Origin: Nostoc cf. commune SO-36
Lineage (GTDB): Bacteria > Cyanobacteriota > Cyanobacteriia > Cyanobacteriales > Nostocaceae
NCBI RefSeq assembly: GCF_023734775.1
Contig: NZ_AP025732.1
Span: 2,734,501 to 2,798,500, forward strand
Direction of reading: 5' to 3'
DNA: 64,000 nt
Shown: positions 34,085-42,112 of the stretch, piece by piece
Position numbering within the stretch: position 1 is the stretch's first letter
Layout of the letters: each line of letters opens with the position of its first letter
The notes under the pieces: model-generated
What the model saw: only the letters and a program-made list of their open reading frames with translations
The model's database searches: none
What the model was told of the DNA's origin: nothing
Made by a program: the position numbers and the translations under genes

Positions 34085-34660
34085 CTAAATTTGTGTTTCT
34101 TCCTCGGTAAAGATAGGAGGCCACAATTCAGTAAGAGGCAATTCCCAACCGGGAAAAAGCTCTGGTATGGTTAAGATATCACCATTTTCTAAAACTGTAG
34201 GTTCGCCTGTAGAGCGATAAATTGTAACTGTCTTTTCATCAGGATCAATTAAAATCCCGACAACTGCTCCTAATTCTATAAATTTCCGAATTTTGGCTAC
34301 TATAAGTTTAATTTTATCGCTCTGAGATTTAATTTCTACCACCAAGTCAGGGACAAGTTCTCCAAAGTAACGAGGACTTTAAAGAAGTCGGGAAGCACGA
34401 ACAAAGGAAACATCAGGTGCTTTGAGGTTTGTATCTGGCATGATGAAACCGCCAGCAGAATCAAATACTCTTCCCCAGCGACGAGGATTTATCCAAGCAA
34501 AGAGAAAGGCGATGAGACGACTACTGATTTCGCTGGATACAATGTCTGACGGCCCCGTTATTGAAATTTTCCCATTTTCGAGTTCCAGCTGGTAATCTAA
34601 ACCTGCTTCGGTAAAAGCTGTTTGAACTTGCTCTAAATCTCTGACTGTCATCATTGACAT
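34085..34660 (-). pseudogene. Uma2 family gene with an in-frame stop
   Basis: The first half reads MTVRDLEQVQTAFTEAGLDY through APDVSFVRASRLL and then hits TAA at 34379-34381. The same frame continues SPRYFGELVPDLVVEIKSQS and runs to a normal Uma2 end (ENGDILTIPELFPGWELPL). There is no frame change, so a single substitution (probably AAA to TAA) has cut the gene. The 93-residue product lacks the VVEIKS catalytic strand. An in-frame ATG or GTG just after the stop could restart a fragment of about 86 residues. Confidence 0.82.
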
Positions 34661-34720
34661 AAAAAGCTCCCTATCCCTTTATGGGTAGAATATTCTCGAC
34701 TCTAAATTCTGACTCCTGTT

Positions 34721-35503
34721 TTATTTACCCAAATAAGCTTCTAGAACTTTGGGATTAGTTTGAATTTCTGCTGGTGTACCGTCAGCCAAATTCTGTCCTT
34801 CGGCAAGTACCCAAACACGATCGCACAAGGACATAATCACATCCATATTGTGTTCGATAATCAAAAAGGTCATCCCATCTTCACGGTTCCAAGTGATAAT
34901 GCGATCGCAAATATCATCAATCAGTTTCGGATTCACCCCAGCCGCCGGTTCATCCAACAAAATTAACTTGGGATTAGTCATCAGCGCCCGTCCCATTTCT
35001 AGCAGCTTGCGTTGTCCACCAGACAGGCAACCAGCATAATCGTGCGCTTTTTTTGCCAAACCCACCGATTCTAATAAAAACATTGCCCGTTCTTCGAGTT
35101 GCTTTTCTTCCTTAGCGACAATATGCGGTTGCAACTGCACTTGCCAAAAATTTTCACCAGTTTGTTTTTGCGCCGCCAGCAGCATATTTTCTAACACCGA
35201 CAACCGCGAGAGAGTCCGTGCAACCTGAAAAGTGCGGATTACTCCCTGCTGGGCAATTTGATATGGTTGCAAACTGTGAATCGGTTCGCCGTCAAAAATT
35301 ACTCGTCCCTTATCTGGGCGAATAAAGTTTGAGAGTAAGTTAAATAAAGTGGTTTTACCAGCACCATTGGGGCCAATTAAGCCCGTGATGCTGCCTTTAG
35401 CAACTTCGATTTTCGCCTCATTAACTGCTTTGACACCACCAAAGCTTTTAGAAAGTCCAGTGGCTGCCAAAAGGGGAAGTGGCGATGAATAGTTATTTAC
35501 CAA
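34721..35503 (-). CDS. Branched-chain/neutral amino-acid ABC transporter ATP-binding protein (LivG-like)
   Basis: A 260-residue ABC ATPase: Walker A GLIGPNGAGKTTLFNLLSNF, signature LSGGQRKLLEMGRALMTNPK, Walker B LILLDEPAAGVNP and switch His FLIIEHNMDVIMSLCDRVWV. The AAGVNP variant and the insertion around IRTFQVARTLSRLSVLENML are typical of LivG. Its start overlaps the end of the permease gene by 11 bases, so both are translated from one mRNA. In cyanobacteria such genes form part of the Nat (N-I) neutral amino-acid permease; natA is a reasonable but unproved name. Other subunits are not in the window. Confidence 0.93.
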   Translation of the reverse strand: MVNNYSSPLPLLAATGLSKSFGGVKAVNEAKIEVAKGSITGLIGPNGAGKTTLFNLLSNFIRPDKGRVIFDGEPIHSLQPYQIAQQGVIRTFQVARTLSRLSVLENMLLAAQKQTGENFWQVQLQPHIVAKEEKQLEERAMFLLESVGLAKKAHDYAGCLSGGQRKLLEMGRALMTNPKLILLDEPAAGVNPKLIDDICDRIITWNREDGMTFLIIEHNMDVIMSLCDRVWVLAEGQNLADGTPAEIQTNPKVLEAYLGK

Positions 35504-36626
35504 GAGTAAGTTCCTCCTTTTTCCCTAAGATACCTTGAGGACGCCAAATCATCAGTACCATCAAAATTAGTCCGATTACCATGATCCGAAATGCACCCAA
35601 ACGGGCTTCATCAAGGGGGACGATTCTAGGTAAAACTTCCCGCGTCAGCGCATCATAAGCAAAGAAAATTACCGCACCTAATATTGTGCCAACGTTATTA
35701 CCAGAACCGCCTAAAATCACCATAATCCATGTGTCAAAGGTAATTTGGGGTTGAAAGTTATCAGGGTAAATAGCACCCAGTTGCCAAGCAAAAAAAGCAC
35801 CAGCGATACCCGCGATCGCACCCCCTAACATGAGAGATTGTAATTTATACCAAAAGACATTTTTTCCCAGCGCTTTGGGAATTTCTTCATCTTCACGGAT
35901 GGCTTTGAGAATTCTACCCCAAGGCGATCGCACCAAAATTTCTAACCGCCAGTATACAAATGCTAAAACCAGCAGTAACACCAGCATTAAACCGGCTTTT
36001 GGGTTGTAATTATACAGTCCGATTACCCCAGAAATATAAATCGCTGCTGCCAAAACTGCTAAAACAATTGCCACACCCAAGCGGGATATAAATTCTTGCT
36101 TGCTAGTTGTCCTTTTACCTAAATCAGTAGTCCGAGATATTTGGGTGTTGCGAATCCATCGCCATAACGTAAAAAAAGTTACAGCAGTTAATAGCGTTAA
36201 CAATCCAATCATTCCTAATCTGACAAACAAATTTGGCTCTGTGGATAGGGGTATGGAATAACTTTGCACACCAAATGCCCCAGAAATCCAGGTGTCACCC
36301 ACAGGTAATTCCTGGTTATTCACCACCAAACGAATTAATTCGCCCGTACCAATAGTGACAATTGACAGATAATCTTCTCGCAAGCGTAGAGTTGCAAAAC
36401 CAATTACCAAACCCAACAAGGCGGCGACAATTGCTCCAGCTACTGCCGATATCAGTAAAGGTACGCCCTTCAAGCTTAACAATACGGTTGTATATGCTCC
36501 CAGGGTCATAAAAGCAATATGACCAAAGTTAATTAACCCCGTAAAGCCCCACTGTAAATTGAGTCCTAGTGCGAATAGAGCAAAAAGTGCTGTAGAAATT
36601 GCTAAGAAAATGAGATAGTCAACCAT
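35493..36626 (-). CDS. Branched-chain/neutral amino-acid ABC transporter permease (LivM-like)
   Basis: A 377-residue LivM-type permease with about nine hydrophobic helices. Diagnostic parts are ALGLNLQWGFTGLINFGHIA near residue 20, the ATLRLREDYLSIVTIGTGEL block and the EAA-like loop GRILKAIREDEEIPKALGKN near residue 235. The C-terminus ends MIWRPQGILGKKEELTLGK, a normal LivM tail. It is the promoter-proximal gene of the pair and overlaps the ATPase gene. An STRR-type repeat array lies directly upstream. It resembles NatC of the cyanobacterial N-I system. Confidence 0.92.
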   Translation of the reverse strand: MVDYLIFLAISTALFALFALGLNLQWGFTGLINFGHIAFMTLGAYTTVLLSLKGVPLLISAVAGAIVAALLGLVIGFATLRLREDYLSIVTIGTGELIRLVVNNQELPVGDTWISGAFGVQSYSIPLSTEPNLFVRLGMIGLLTLLTAVTFFTLWRWIRNTQISRTTDLGKRTTSKQEFISRLGVAIVLAVLAAAIYISGVIGLYNYNPKAGLMLVLLLVLAFVYWRLEILVRSPWGRILKAIREDEEIPKALGKNVFWYKLQSLMLGGAIAGIAGAFFAWQLGAIYPDNFQPQITFDTWIMVILGGSGNNVGTILGAVIFFAYDALTREVLPRIVPLDEARLGAFRIMVIGLILMVLMIWRPQGILGKKEELTLGK

Positions 36627-36712
36627 GTTTTGGAATGGGGAATGGGGAATGGGGAGTGGGGAGTGGGGAATGAGGAATCGGGAATCGGGAATGGGGAATG
36701 GTTATTTTCCTT
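36627..36712. repeat. STRR run upstream of the transporter genes
   Basis: Head-to-tail heptamers of the form GGGGAAT or GGGGAGT occur about nine times (36633-36705), with some variants (CGGGAAT). The run sits directly upstream of the LivM-like gene, within its probable leader. It belongs to the short tandem repeats typical of heterocystous cyanobacteria. Confidence 0.75.
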
Positions 36713-36831
36713 GTCCTCCTACTCCCTGCTCCGACTCACTAAGCGAATAAATTTTAGCGTAGCTTGAGCGTAGCTAATTTTATGGGAATACTATTTATTG
36801 TTGGTGTTTGCTGGTAGGGAATAGTTGACGT

Positions 36832-37029
36832 ATGAATTTGCTGCGACTGAGAATGCATCACTTAATCGAGCAGTTAGCCGATGACGATTTGCAAGACATT
36901 TGGGATGTTCTCGAAGCTTTACATTGTGACTTTTATATGCTTAAAGCGATACAACAAGTCAAGCGATCGCAGCAACCGTGGGATATCTTAACCCATGAAG
37001 AAGCGGTAAGACTGTTGATGTTTTTCTGA
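36832..37029 (+). CDS. Small protein, probable antitoxin
   Basis: A 65-residue helical protein: MHHLIEQLADDDLQDIWDVL, EALHCDFYMLKAIQQVKRSQ, then QPWDILTHEEAVRLL. The layout, a short helical N-terminus followed by a loop and an EEA helix, resembles antitoxins of RelE/ParE-type toxins. A toxin-like gene follows 51 bases downstream on the same strand. No named family is certain. Function as an antitoxin is inferred from this position. Confidence 0.6.
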   Translation: MNLLRLRMHHLIEQLADDDLQDIWDVLEALHCDFYMLKAIQQVKRSQQPWDILTHEEAVRLLMFF

Positions 37030-37080
37030 TTCAGCAGCACTCTTTTGGTGTCCCTCAAGTTTTGGTTAAGGTAACGCCTA

Positions 37081-37338
37081 GTGAGTCTGGAAATGCGCTA
37101 TGCAAGGTCCTTTTTACTAGACCTGAAAAATCTAGAACCTGCCGCCTACGAGCGGGTGCATGATTTTGTGTTTATTGAGTTAGCCCAAAAGTGGCAGTTG
37201 AGCGATTTAAAAGAGCTACGACAGCTAGATAGTGAAGGCATTTTTCACCGCTTTACCCTCGATAATTATCTGATTGGTATAGAAATTAGAGGTGAAATTG
37301 TGAAATTTCTGCGTGTCATCCCTATGCCAGATGTTTAA
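37081..37338 (+). CDS. RelE/ParE-superfamily toxin-like protein
   Basis: An 85-residue protein starting at a GTG (an ATG follows at 37093). The sequence RYARSFLLDLKNLEPAAYER, then ELRQLDSEGIFHRFTLDNYL and IGIEIRGEIVKFLRVI, follows the RelE fold: an N-terminal two-helix hairpin and a beta-sheet with basic and aromatic residues near the end (YLIGIEI, VKFLRVI). Catalytic residues vary in this superfamily, so whether it is a ribosome-dependent mRNase or a ParE-like gyrase toxin cannot be told. It pairs with the small gene upstream. Confidence 0.75.
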   Translation: MSLEMRYARSFLLDLKNLEPAAYERVHDFVFIELAQKWQLSDLKELRQLDSEGIFHRFTLDNYLIGIEIRGEIVKFLRVIPMPDV

Positions 37339-37450
37339 AGTGAGGAGTCAACAGGACACTTAAAACTGTAAACTGTATAACGCTAGGCAGGGATCGCTAT
37401 AACCTTCCATTAAACTGGTTTTTGAAAAACACTTTATTTGAGATTTCCCT

Positions 37451-39037
37451 ATGGATGCTAGGGCACTTTGGCAACGATACCAAAACTGGTTATATTTCCA
37501 CGAGGGATTGGGACTTTACTTAGACATAAGTCGAATTCGGTTTGATGATGCCTTTGTGGAATCGTTGCAGCCGAAGTTTGACAAGGCGTTTGCGGATATG
37601 GCTCAACTGGAGAAGGGCGCGATCGCAAATCCTGACGAGAATCGCATGGTTGGACACTATTGGCTGCGAAATCCTGATTTAGCACCAACTCCAGAACTTA
37701 CACAAGAAATTGTCCAAACCCTAGAACAAATCGAAGCCTTTGCCGAAAAAGTCCAAACAGGTGCTATTCATCCTCCCGGAGCAAGCCGCTTCACGGATAT
37801 TATCTCCATTGGCATTGGTGGTTCCGCCCTCGGCCCCCAATTCGTCGCTGAAGCTCTCGCTCCTGATTTCCCGCCCCTGAAACTTCACTTTATCGATAAC
37901 AACGATCCAGCAGGTATCGATCGCGTTATCAATCATTTACGAGATAGCCTCGCCAGCACTTTGGTATTGGTGATTTCCAAATCTGGGGGAACACCGGAAC
38001 CTCGTAACGGCATGATTGAAGTTAAAAAAGCCTACGCCGAAAACAATTTGCAATTTGCTCAATATGCGGTAGCAATTACCAGCGTTGATAGCAACCTCGA
38101 TAAACTGGCCAAAGATGAAGGTTGGCTGGCCAGATTTCCTATGTATGACTGGGTAGGAGGACGCACCTCAGAAATGTCTGCTGTGGGGCTAGTACCAGCC
38201 GCATTACAGGGCATTGATGTTCGCGCTATGCTAGATGGCGCAAAAGAAATGGATGACGCTACTCGCGTCCCAGATGTGAAAAATAACCCAGCCGCCTTAC
38301 TTGCTTTATCTTGGTACTTTGCAGGTAACGGAAAGGGCGAAAAAGATATGGTTGTCCTACCTTACAAGGACAGCTTATTTTTATTCAGTCGCTATTTGCA
38401 ACAACTGGTGATGGAATCTTTGGGCAAAGAAAAAGACTTAGACGGCAAGGTTGTCCATCAAGGCATCGCTGTTTATGGCAACAAAGGCTCAACAGACCAA
38501 CACGCTTACGTCCAGCAGTTGCGTGAGGGTGTAGCGAATTTCTTTGCTACCTTCATCGAAGTGTTGGAAGATCGGCAGGGGCCATCCACTGAAGTAGATC
38601 CGGGAGTTACATCAGGCGATTATCTTTCCGGTTTTCTCCAAGGAACCCGACAAGCGCTTTATGAAAATCACCGCGATTCGATTACAGTCACCATTCCCCA
38701 AGTTAACCCGCGAACTGTAGGGGCATTAATTGCTTTGTATGAACGCGCTGTTGGTTTATACGCTAGCTTGGTTAACGTCAACGCCTATCATCAACCGGGT
38801 GTAGAAGCTGGGAAAAAAGCTGCTGCCTCCATTCTCGATTTGCAAACACGAGTAGTAGCAGTGTTGCAAAAAGAAAAAGCTCCCATTTCTCTTGACGAAC
38901 TCGCAAAGAAAGCAGGCGCATCAGAACAAGTTGAGGCAATTTACAAGATTTTGCGTCATATCCATGCCAATCAGCGAGGTGTAGTTTTGCAAGGTGATCT
39001 TCAGAAACCCGGTAGTTTGAAAGTTTCTGCTAGCTGA
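37451..39037 (+). CDS. pgi: Glucose-6-phosphate isomerase
   Basis: A 528-residue phosphoglucose isomerase interconverting glucose-6-phosphate and fructose-6-phosphate, in glycolysis, gluconeogenesis and the oxidative pentose phosphate route. Conserved parts are [20 protein letters not shown], the sugar-phosphate-binding [20 protein letters not shown], the [14 protein letters not shown] block and the catalytic region [20 protein letters not shown]. The length is normal and the frame is clean. It is followed by a strong terminator at 39071-39096. The start is an ATG with an A/T-rich leader. Confidence 0.96.
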   Translation: MDARALWQRYQNWLYFHEGLGLYLDISRIRFDDAFVESLQPKFDKAFADMAQLEKGAIANPDENRMVGHYWLRNPDLAPTPELTQEIVQTLEQIEAFAEKVQTGAIHPPGASRFTDIISIGIGGSALGPQFVAEALAPDFPPLKLHFIDNNDPAGIDRVINHLRDSLASTLVLVISKSGGTPEPRNGMIEVKKAYAENNLQFAQYAVAITSVDSNLDKLAKDEGWLARFPMYDWVGGRTSEMSAVGLVPAALQGIDVRAMLDGAKEMDDATRVPDVKNNPAALLALSWYFAGNGKGEKDMVVLPYKDSLFLFSRYLQQLVMESLGKEKDLDGKVVHQGIAVYGNKGSTDQHAYVQQLREGVANFFATFIEVLEDRQGPSTEVDPGVTSGDYLSGFLQGTRQALYENHRDSITVTIPQVNPRTVGALIALYERAVGLYASLVNVNAYHQPGVEAGKKAAASILDLQTRVVAVLQKEKAPISLDELAKKAGASEQVEAIYKILRHIHANQRGVVLQGDLQKPGSLKVSAS

Positions 39038-39070
39038 TAGCTCTAGTTTAAATATCACATTTTGTCCATA

Positions 39071-39096
39071 ATTGTTGTATCAGCAACAATTTTTTT
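39071..39096 (+). terminator. Rho-independent terminator after pgi
   Basis: ATTGTTG-TATCAG-CAACAAT is followed immediately by TTTTTT, a textbook intrinsic terminator 34 bases after the pgi stop. Confidence 0.88.
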
Positions 39097-39100
39097 ATGA

Positions 39101-39140
39101 AGCATCCTAGATAGAAGAAATATCTTCCGTCTAGGATGCT
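39101..39140. repeat. Long hairpin after the pgi terminator
   Basis: AGCATCCTAGA (39101-39111) pairs with TCTAGGATGCT (39130-39140), and an inner AGAAGA / TCTTC extends the stem. The near-perfect 40-base palindrome may be a second bidirectional terminator or a dispersed palindromic repeat. Confidence 0.6.
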
Positions 39141-39289
39141 TTGTCGTATAATTCGTAATTCGTACCAGGCAGCACCGAATCAGTGCAACGGTTCCCCAGT
39201 TGCGTCAACTTGTTTTCAGCTTTTTTGCGATCGCACTTGGCATTGAAGACAGTCGTTAGTATTGTTCTTAACTGAGTGTAGTAGCTTCA

Positions 39290-39643
39290 CTAGTCCAATC
39301 GCTCACAGCACGGTATAGATTCCAAGTTTGGTTGTAAAATTTGTTCTTGTGCTTTCAGCTTTTCTTCTAAAGCTTTGTAGTTAAATCCAAGCCAAACCAT
39401 TACGTTTTCTTCAGATTTTTGGTCTTTGAGTTCTTGTGCAATGATTAAAGTTTGCTGCAATATTTCTATTGCCTGATAGTGTTTCTGCTGTTGTGTCAAT
39501 TTTATCCCTTCCTCTAGTAGTCTTTTTGCTTCTAGCGATCGCAAGTTTTGAGCCTGTCCCCAGGCGGGTTGAGCCATCAGCATTACTGTTAAAGGCGTTA
39601 GATAAAAACCCAAAGCTAAAAAAGTGGTGAGAATTTTTTTCAT
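39290..39643 (-). CDS. Secreted tetratricopeptide-like protein
   Basis: A 117-residue protein with a clear signal peptide: MKKILTTFLALGFYLTPLTV, cleavage expected after AQPAWGQA. The mature part holds one or two TPR-like helices (RLLEEGIKLTQQQKHYQAIE, then ILQQTLIIAQELKDQKSEEN). Larger cyanobacterial relatives continue with more TPRs and a CHAT protease domain. This one ends after about 90 mature residues, so it may be a truncated member. A T/A-rich region follows and no partner is adjacent. Confidence 0.65.
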   Translation of the reverse strand: MKKILTTFLALGFYLTPLTVMLMAQPAWGQAQNLRSLEAKRLLEEGIKLTQQQKHYQAIEILQQTLIIAQELKDQKSEENVMVWLGFNYKALEEKLKAQEQILQPNLESIPCCERLD

Positions 39644-39928
39644 AGAATAGCGCAGAGGTAGCTGTTTTTAATTGGGTGTTAACAGAGTTTTGTTAGCAAC
39701 ATCAAAGTATTTGGTCAAATCTGGGATTGCTACCCTACAGGAACGCTAAGAGCAAACAGAGCGATCGCCAGAACAATAAATACCTTGACTTTGCGTAAGT
39801 CCCATACAGCGCTTCCCACTATTATGCAATACAGTTTTTCTCTTTGCCTTGCTCTTGGCGTAGCATAGCTTTCACCTCTGAGGATGGATGTACCTCATAG
39901 CGGCCGAAAGTGCTGTAATCGATTTTAT

Positions 39929-40165
39929 TTAAAAAGAGTTTGAGAATTGATTAGGGTCTAAATTAGCAGGAAATAATAAAATTTCCTTGCCTTCTAAATT
40001 TGCCTTTTGGTGAAGCAAAATTGCCTTTCCCAAATAACAATATTTAATTGGAACCCATGTGTCGCTATAAAAGTAGACAGTTACTCGGCTCATTGCATAC
40101 TCTTTCAACGGCAATGGAAGAGACCAGGACGAGTCCACAGTTTGAACCTTACCTATTGAGTCCAT
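39929..40165 (-). CDS. Hypothetical protein, 78 aa
   Basis: A small protein beginning MDSIGKVQTVDSSWSLPLPL, with an internal possible start MSRVTVYFYSDTWVPIKYCY. The second half (LGKAILLHQKANLEGKEILL) is regular and protein-like. I do not recognise the family. It lies between the TPR gene and the 42-bp tandem array, with low surrounding gene density. It may be a remnant of a longer gene. Confidence 0.45.
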   Translation of the reverse strand: MDSIGKVQTVDSSWSLPLPLKEYAMSRVTVYFYSDTWVPIKYCYLGKAILLHQKANLEGKEILLFPANLDPNQFSNSF

Positions 40166-40334
40166 GCTTTGAACCTCAATTATTAAGCATATATACTTTC
40201 ACTCATTAGGATGATTTAAAGTAACTGTCATAAGTAATAAGAATCTGCTTTTAAATTCTATCTTTAGATAAAATTTAGAATTATAAGTAACCTAGGGACA
40301 CAGAAAAAGTCAGTCTAAACTTATCATTTTTGGG

Positions 40335-40652
40335 TTCAAAGACTCGTCAACGAGTATCTGAGGTGGATGAACGGAGTTCAAAGACTCGTTCACGAGTATC
40401 TGAGGTGGATGAACGGAGTTCAAAGACTCGTTCACGAGTATCTGAGGTGGATGAACGGAGTTCAAAGACTCGTCAACGAGTATTTGAGGTGGATGAACGG
40501 AGTTCAAAGACTCGTTCACGAGTATCTGAGGTGGATGAACGGAGTTCAAAGACTCGTTCACGAGTATCTGAGGTGGATGAACGGAGTTCAAAGACTCGTC
40601 AACGAGTATTTGAGGTGGATGAACGGAGTTCAAAGACTCATCAACGAGTATC
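40335..40652. repeat. 42-bp tandem repeat array, 7.5 copies
   Basis: Units start at 40335, 40377, 40419, 40461, 40503, 40545, 40587 and (partial) 40629, beginning TTCAAAGACTCGTTCACGAG. Each contains the palindrome ACTCGT-NN-ACGAGT. Two variable sites (TC or CA in the palindrome spacer; CTG or TTG after it) define unit types, and units 2-4 recur as 5-7, a 126-bp higher-order period. Because 42 is a multiple of three, long open frames run through both strands (14-residue units such as SKTRSRVSEVDERS); these are probably by-products. There are no spacers, so it is not CRISPR. Confidence 0.9.
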
Positions 40653-40784
40653 ATTTAAAATCCTGCCAAACGATGTGAAGGTTTCAAACTCAGGGATGAT
40701 GAGTAATTAGCAACTAAATTGACAAAATCAGACTATAAAGAGTGATATTAAGCGATAAATAGCGCTTGTAAAGGACTAACGGCC

Positions 40785-41258
40785 ATGATTAAATCTTGGA
40801 TGGTGATTGGAGGGGTCGCTTTCTTGGTTGCTTTAGCAGCTAACGTAATTACGCCTAGCGATCGCCAATGGTTCAAGCGCTTACTAAGACCGAGATGGCT
40901 AACTTTTGAGGGTGCGATTCCTATTATCTGGACTGTAATATTTATTTGCGGTGCATGGTCAGCTTATATTGTCTGGGAAAAAGATCCAGGAAGCACCCCA
41001 ACCTGGTTAATCATGGGTTTATACTTGCTTTTAGAAATTGTAACCATTGCCTATACACCTGTAATGTTTAGGCTTCGCAGTTTGAAAGTGGGTACAATTC
41101 TCGGTGGCACAGGTTTTATCATTTGTGCTTTATTGATACTTGCAGTTTTAAGTATTTCTGGTTGGGCAGCATTGCTATTAGTTCCTTATTTGCTGTGGAG
41201 TCCCATTGGTACTTATACCACTTGGAAGATGATCAGTCTCAATCCTCAAGATGCTTAA
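40785..41258 (+). CDS. TspO/MBR family protein, copy 1
   Basis: A 157-residue five-helix membrane protein of the TspO/peripheral benzodiazepine receptor family, which binds porphyrins and other tetrapyrroles. Key signs: RPRWLTFEGAIPIIWTVIFI near residue 40, where Pro/Trp residues line the ligand site, and the tail LLLVPYLLWSPIGTYTTWKM. In this family tetrapyrrole binding is linked to stress and bilin levels. A second copy with the same length follows 89 bases downstream. A 42-bp repeat array lies upstream, so the promoter may be in or after the array. Confidence 0.9.
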   Translation: MIKSWMVIGGVAFLVALAANVITPSDRQWFKRLLRPRWLTFEGAIPIIWTVIFICGAWSAYIVWEKDPGSTPTWLIMGLYLLLEIVTIAYTPVMFRLRSLKVGTILGGTGFIICALLILAVLSISGWAALLLVPYLLWSPIGTYTTWKMISLNPQDA

Positions 41259-41347
41259 GATTCGCACCAGGGAATGATTAAACATATAGCCTAAATTGTC
41301 AAACTTGCAGTGTATGACTTGACAAAATACACAAGCAGGAGTGCATT

Positions 41348-41821
41348 ATGATTCCATCTTGGATAATAATTGGGGCTGTAACTTTCTTCGTCGCCCTTGG
41401 TAGTTTCTTCATCACACCGCGTGATGTTAAATGGTTTGCAAATTTAAGTCGCCCGCGTTGGCTAGTTTTTGAGCCGTTGATTCCAGTCATCTGGACTGTA
41501 ATTTTTATTTGCGGTGCAGCTTCAGCTTATGTTGTCTGGGAAAAAAATCCCGGAAGCCCAATTACTTGGCTATTAATGGCTTTGTACCTCTTGGTGGAAA
41601 TTATCACCGTTGCCTATATACCTTCAATGTTAAGGTTTCGCAGCCTCAAAGTTGGGGAAGTTCTTGGGCTAATCGGTTTGATTTCAGGCGTTGTCCTCGC
41701 AATCTGCGTTTTGCCGATTTCTCTAATGGCGGCGTTGTTACTCCTTCCCTATCTAGTTTGGACTCCTATTGGTACTTACACCACCGACGAGTTAAAAGAG
41801 TTGAATCCTCTAGATGCTTGA
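41348..41821 (+). CDS. TspO/MBR family protein, copy 2
   Basis: A 157-residue paralogue of the gene before it, collinear over the full length: SRPRWLVFEPLIPVIWTVIF, then YLLVEIITVAYIPSMLRFRS and LLLLPYLVWTPIGTYTTDEL. The identical length and shared residues at most positions indicate a tandem duplication that has since diverged. Five hydrophobic helices are present. The ATG is preceded by AGCAGGAG, a good ribosome-binding site. Both copies appear functional. A compound repeat and a MITE-like element follow. Confidence 0.9.
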   Translation: MIPSWIIIGAVTFFVALGSFFITPRDVKWFANLSRPRWLVFEPLIPVIWTVIFICGAASAYVVWEKNPGSPITWLLMALYLLVEIITVAYIPSMLRFRSLKVGEVLGLIGLISGVVLAICVLPISLMAALLLLPYLVWTPIGTYTTDELKELNPLDA

Positions 41822-41825
41822 AGAA

Positions 41826-42000
41826 GAATTCAGGAGTCAGAATTCAGGAGTCAGAATCAAGACGCGACGCTCGAATACTCGCTAACGCTCCGCTATCGCG
41901 GACTCGCTAACGCTACGCTATCGTGGACTCGCTACCGCTACGCTATCCGCCACTCGTACAGAATTCATACTGAATTCTGACTCCTGACTCCTGAATTCTG
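41826..42000. repeat. Compound inverted/tandem repeat
   Basis: Outer arms of about 30 bases (GAATTCAGGAGTCAGAATTC at 41826; its complement GAATTCTGACTCCTGACTCC from about 41972) enclose three tandem 25-bp units at 41877, 41902 and 41927. Each unit is of the form ACTCGCTAACGCTACGCTAT plus CG(C/T)GG. Degenerate relatives lie at 10858-10995. No coding content. The whole could fold into a large hairpin in RNA or single-stranded DNA. Confidence 0.75.
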
Positions 42001-42012
42001 TTTAGATAATTA

Positions 42013-42101
42013 GGACTTACGCAAAATATCTCTCAAACTCTGATTTCTCCGTGTACTCTGCGCCTCTGTGGTTCGTTATTCCGTAACTCTTGCGTAAGTC
42101 C
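42013..42101. mobile_element. MITE-like element, copy B
   Basis: An 89-bp element with GGACTTACGCA / TGCGTAAGTCC ends and flanking TA dinucleotides. Its reverse complement matches the element at 26807-26905 almost base for base, apart from a 10-bp internal duplication there. It begins directly after the compound repeat and ends 12 bases before the dipeptidase stop codon. Confidence 0.8.
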
Positions 42102-42112
42102 TAATAATGAAT

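Noticed and set aside
40335..40652. Possible CRISPR array
   Set aside because: Repeats are directly adjacent with no unique spacers and no cas genes are present.
40330..40710. Long open frames on both strands through the 42-bp array
   Set aside because: The unit length is a multiple of three and lacks stops in several frames, so all these frames are by-products. None has a family-like sequence or a good ribosome-binding site.
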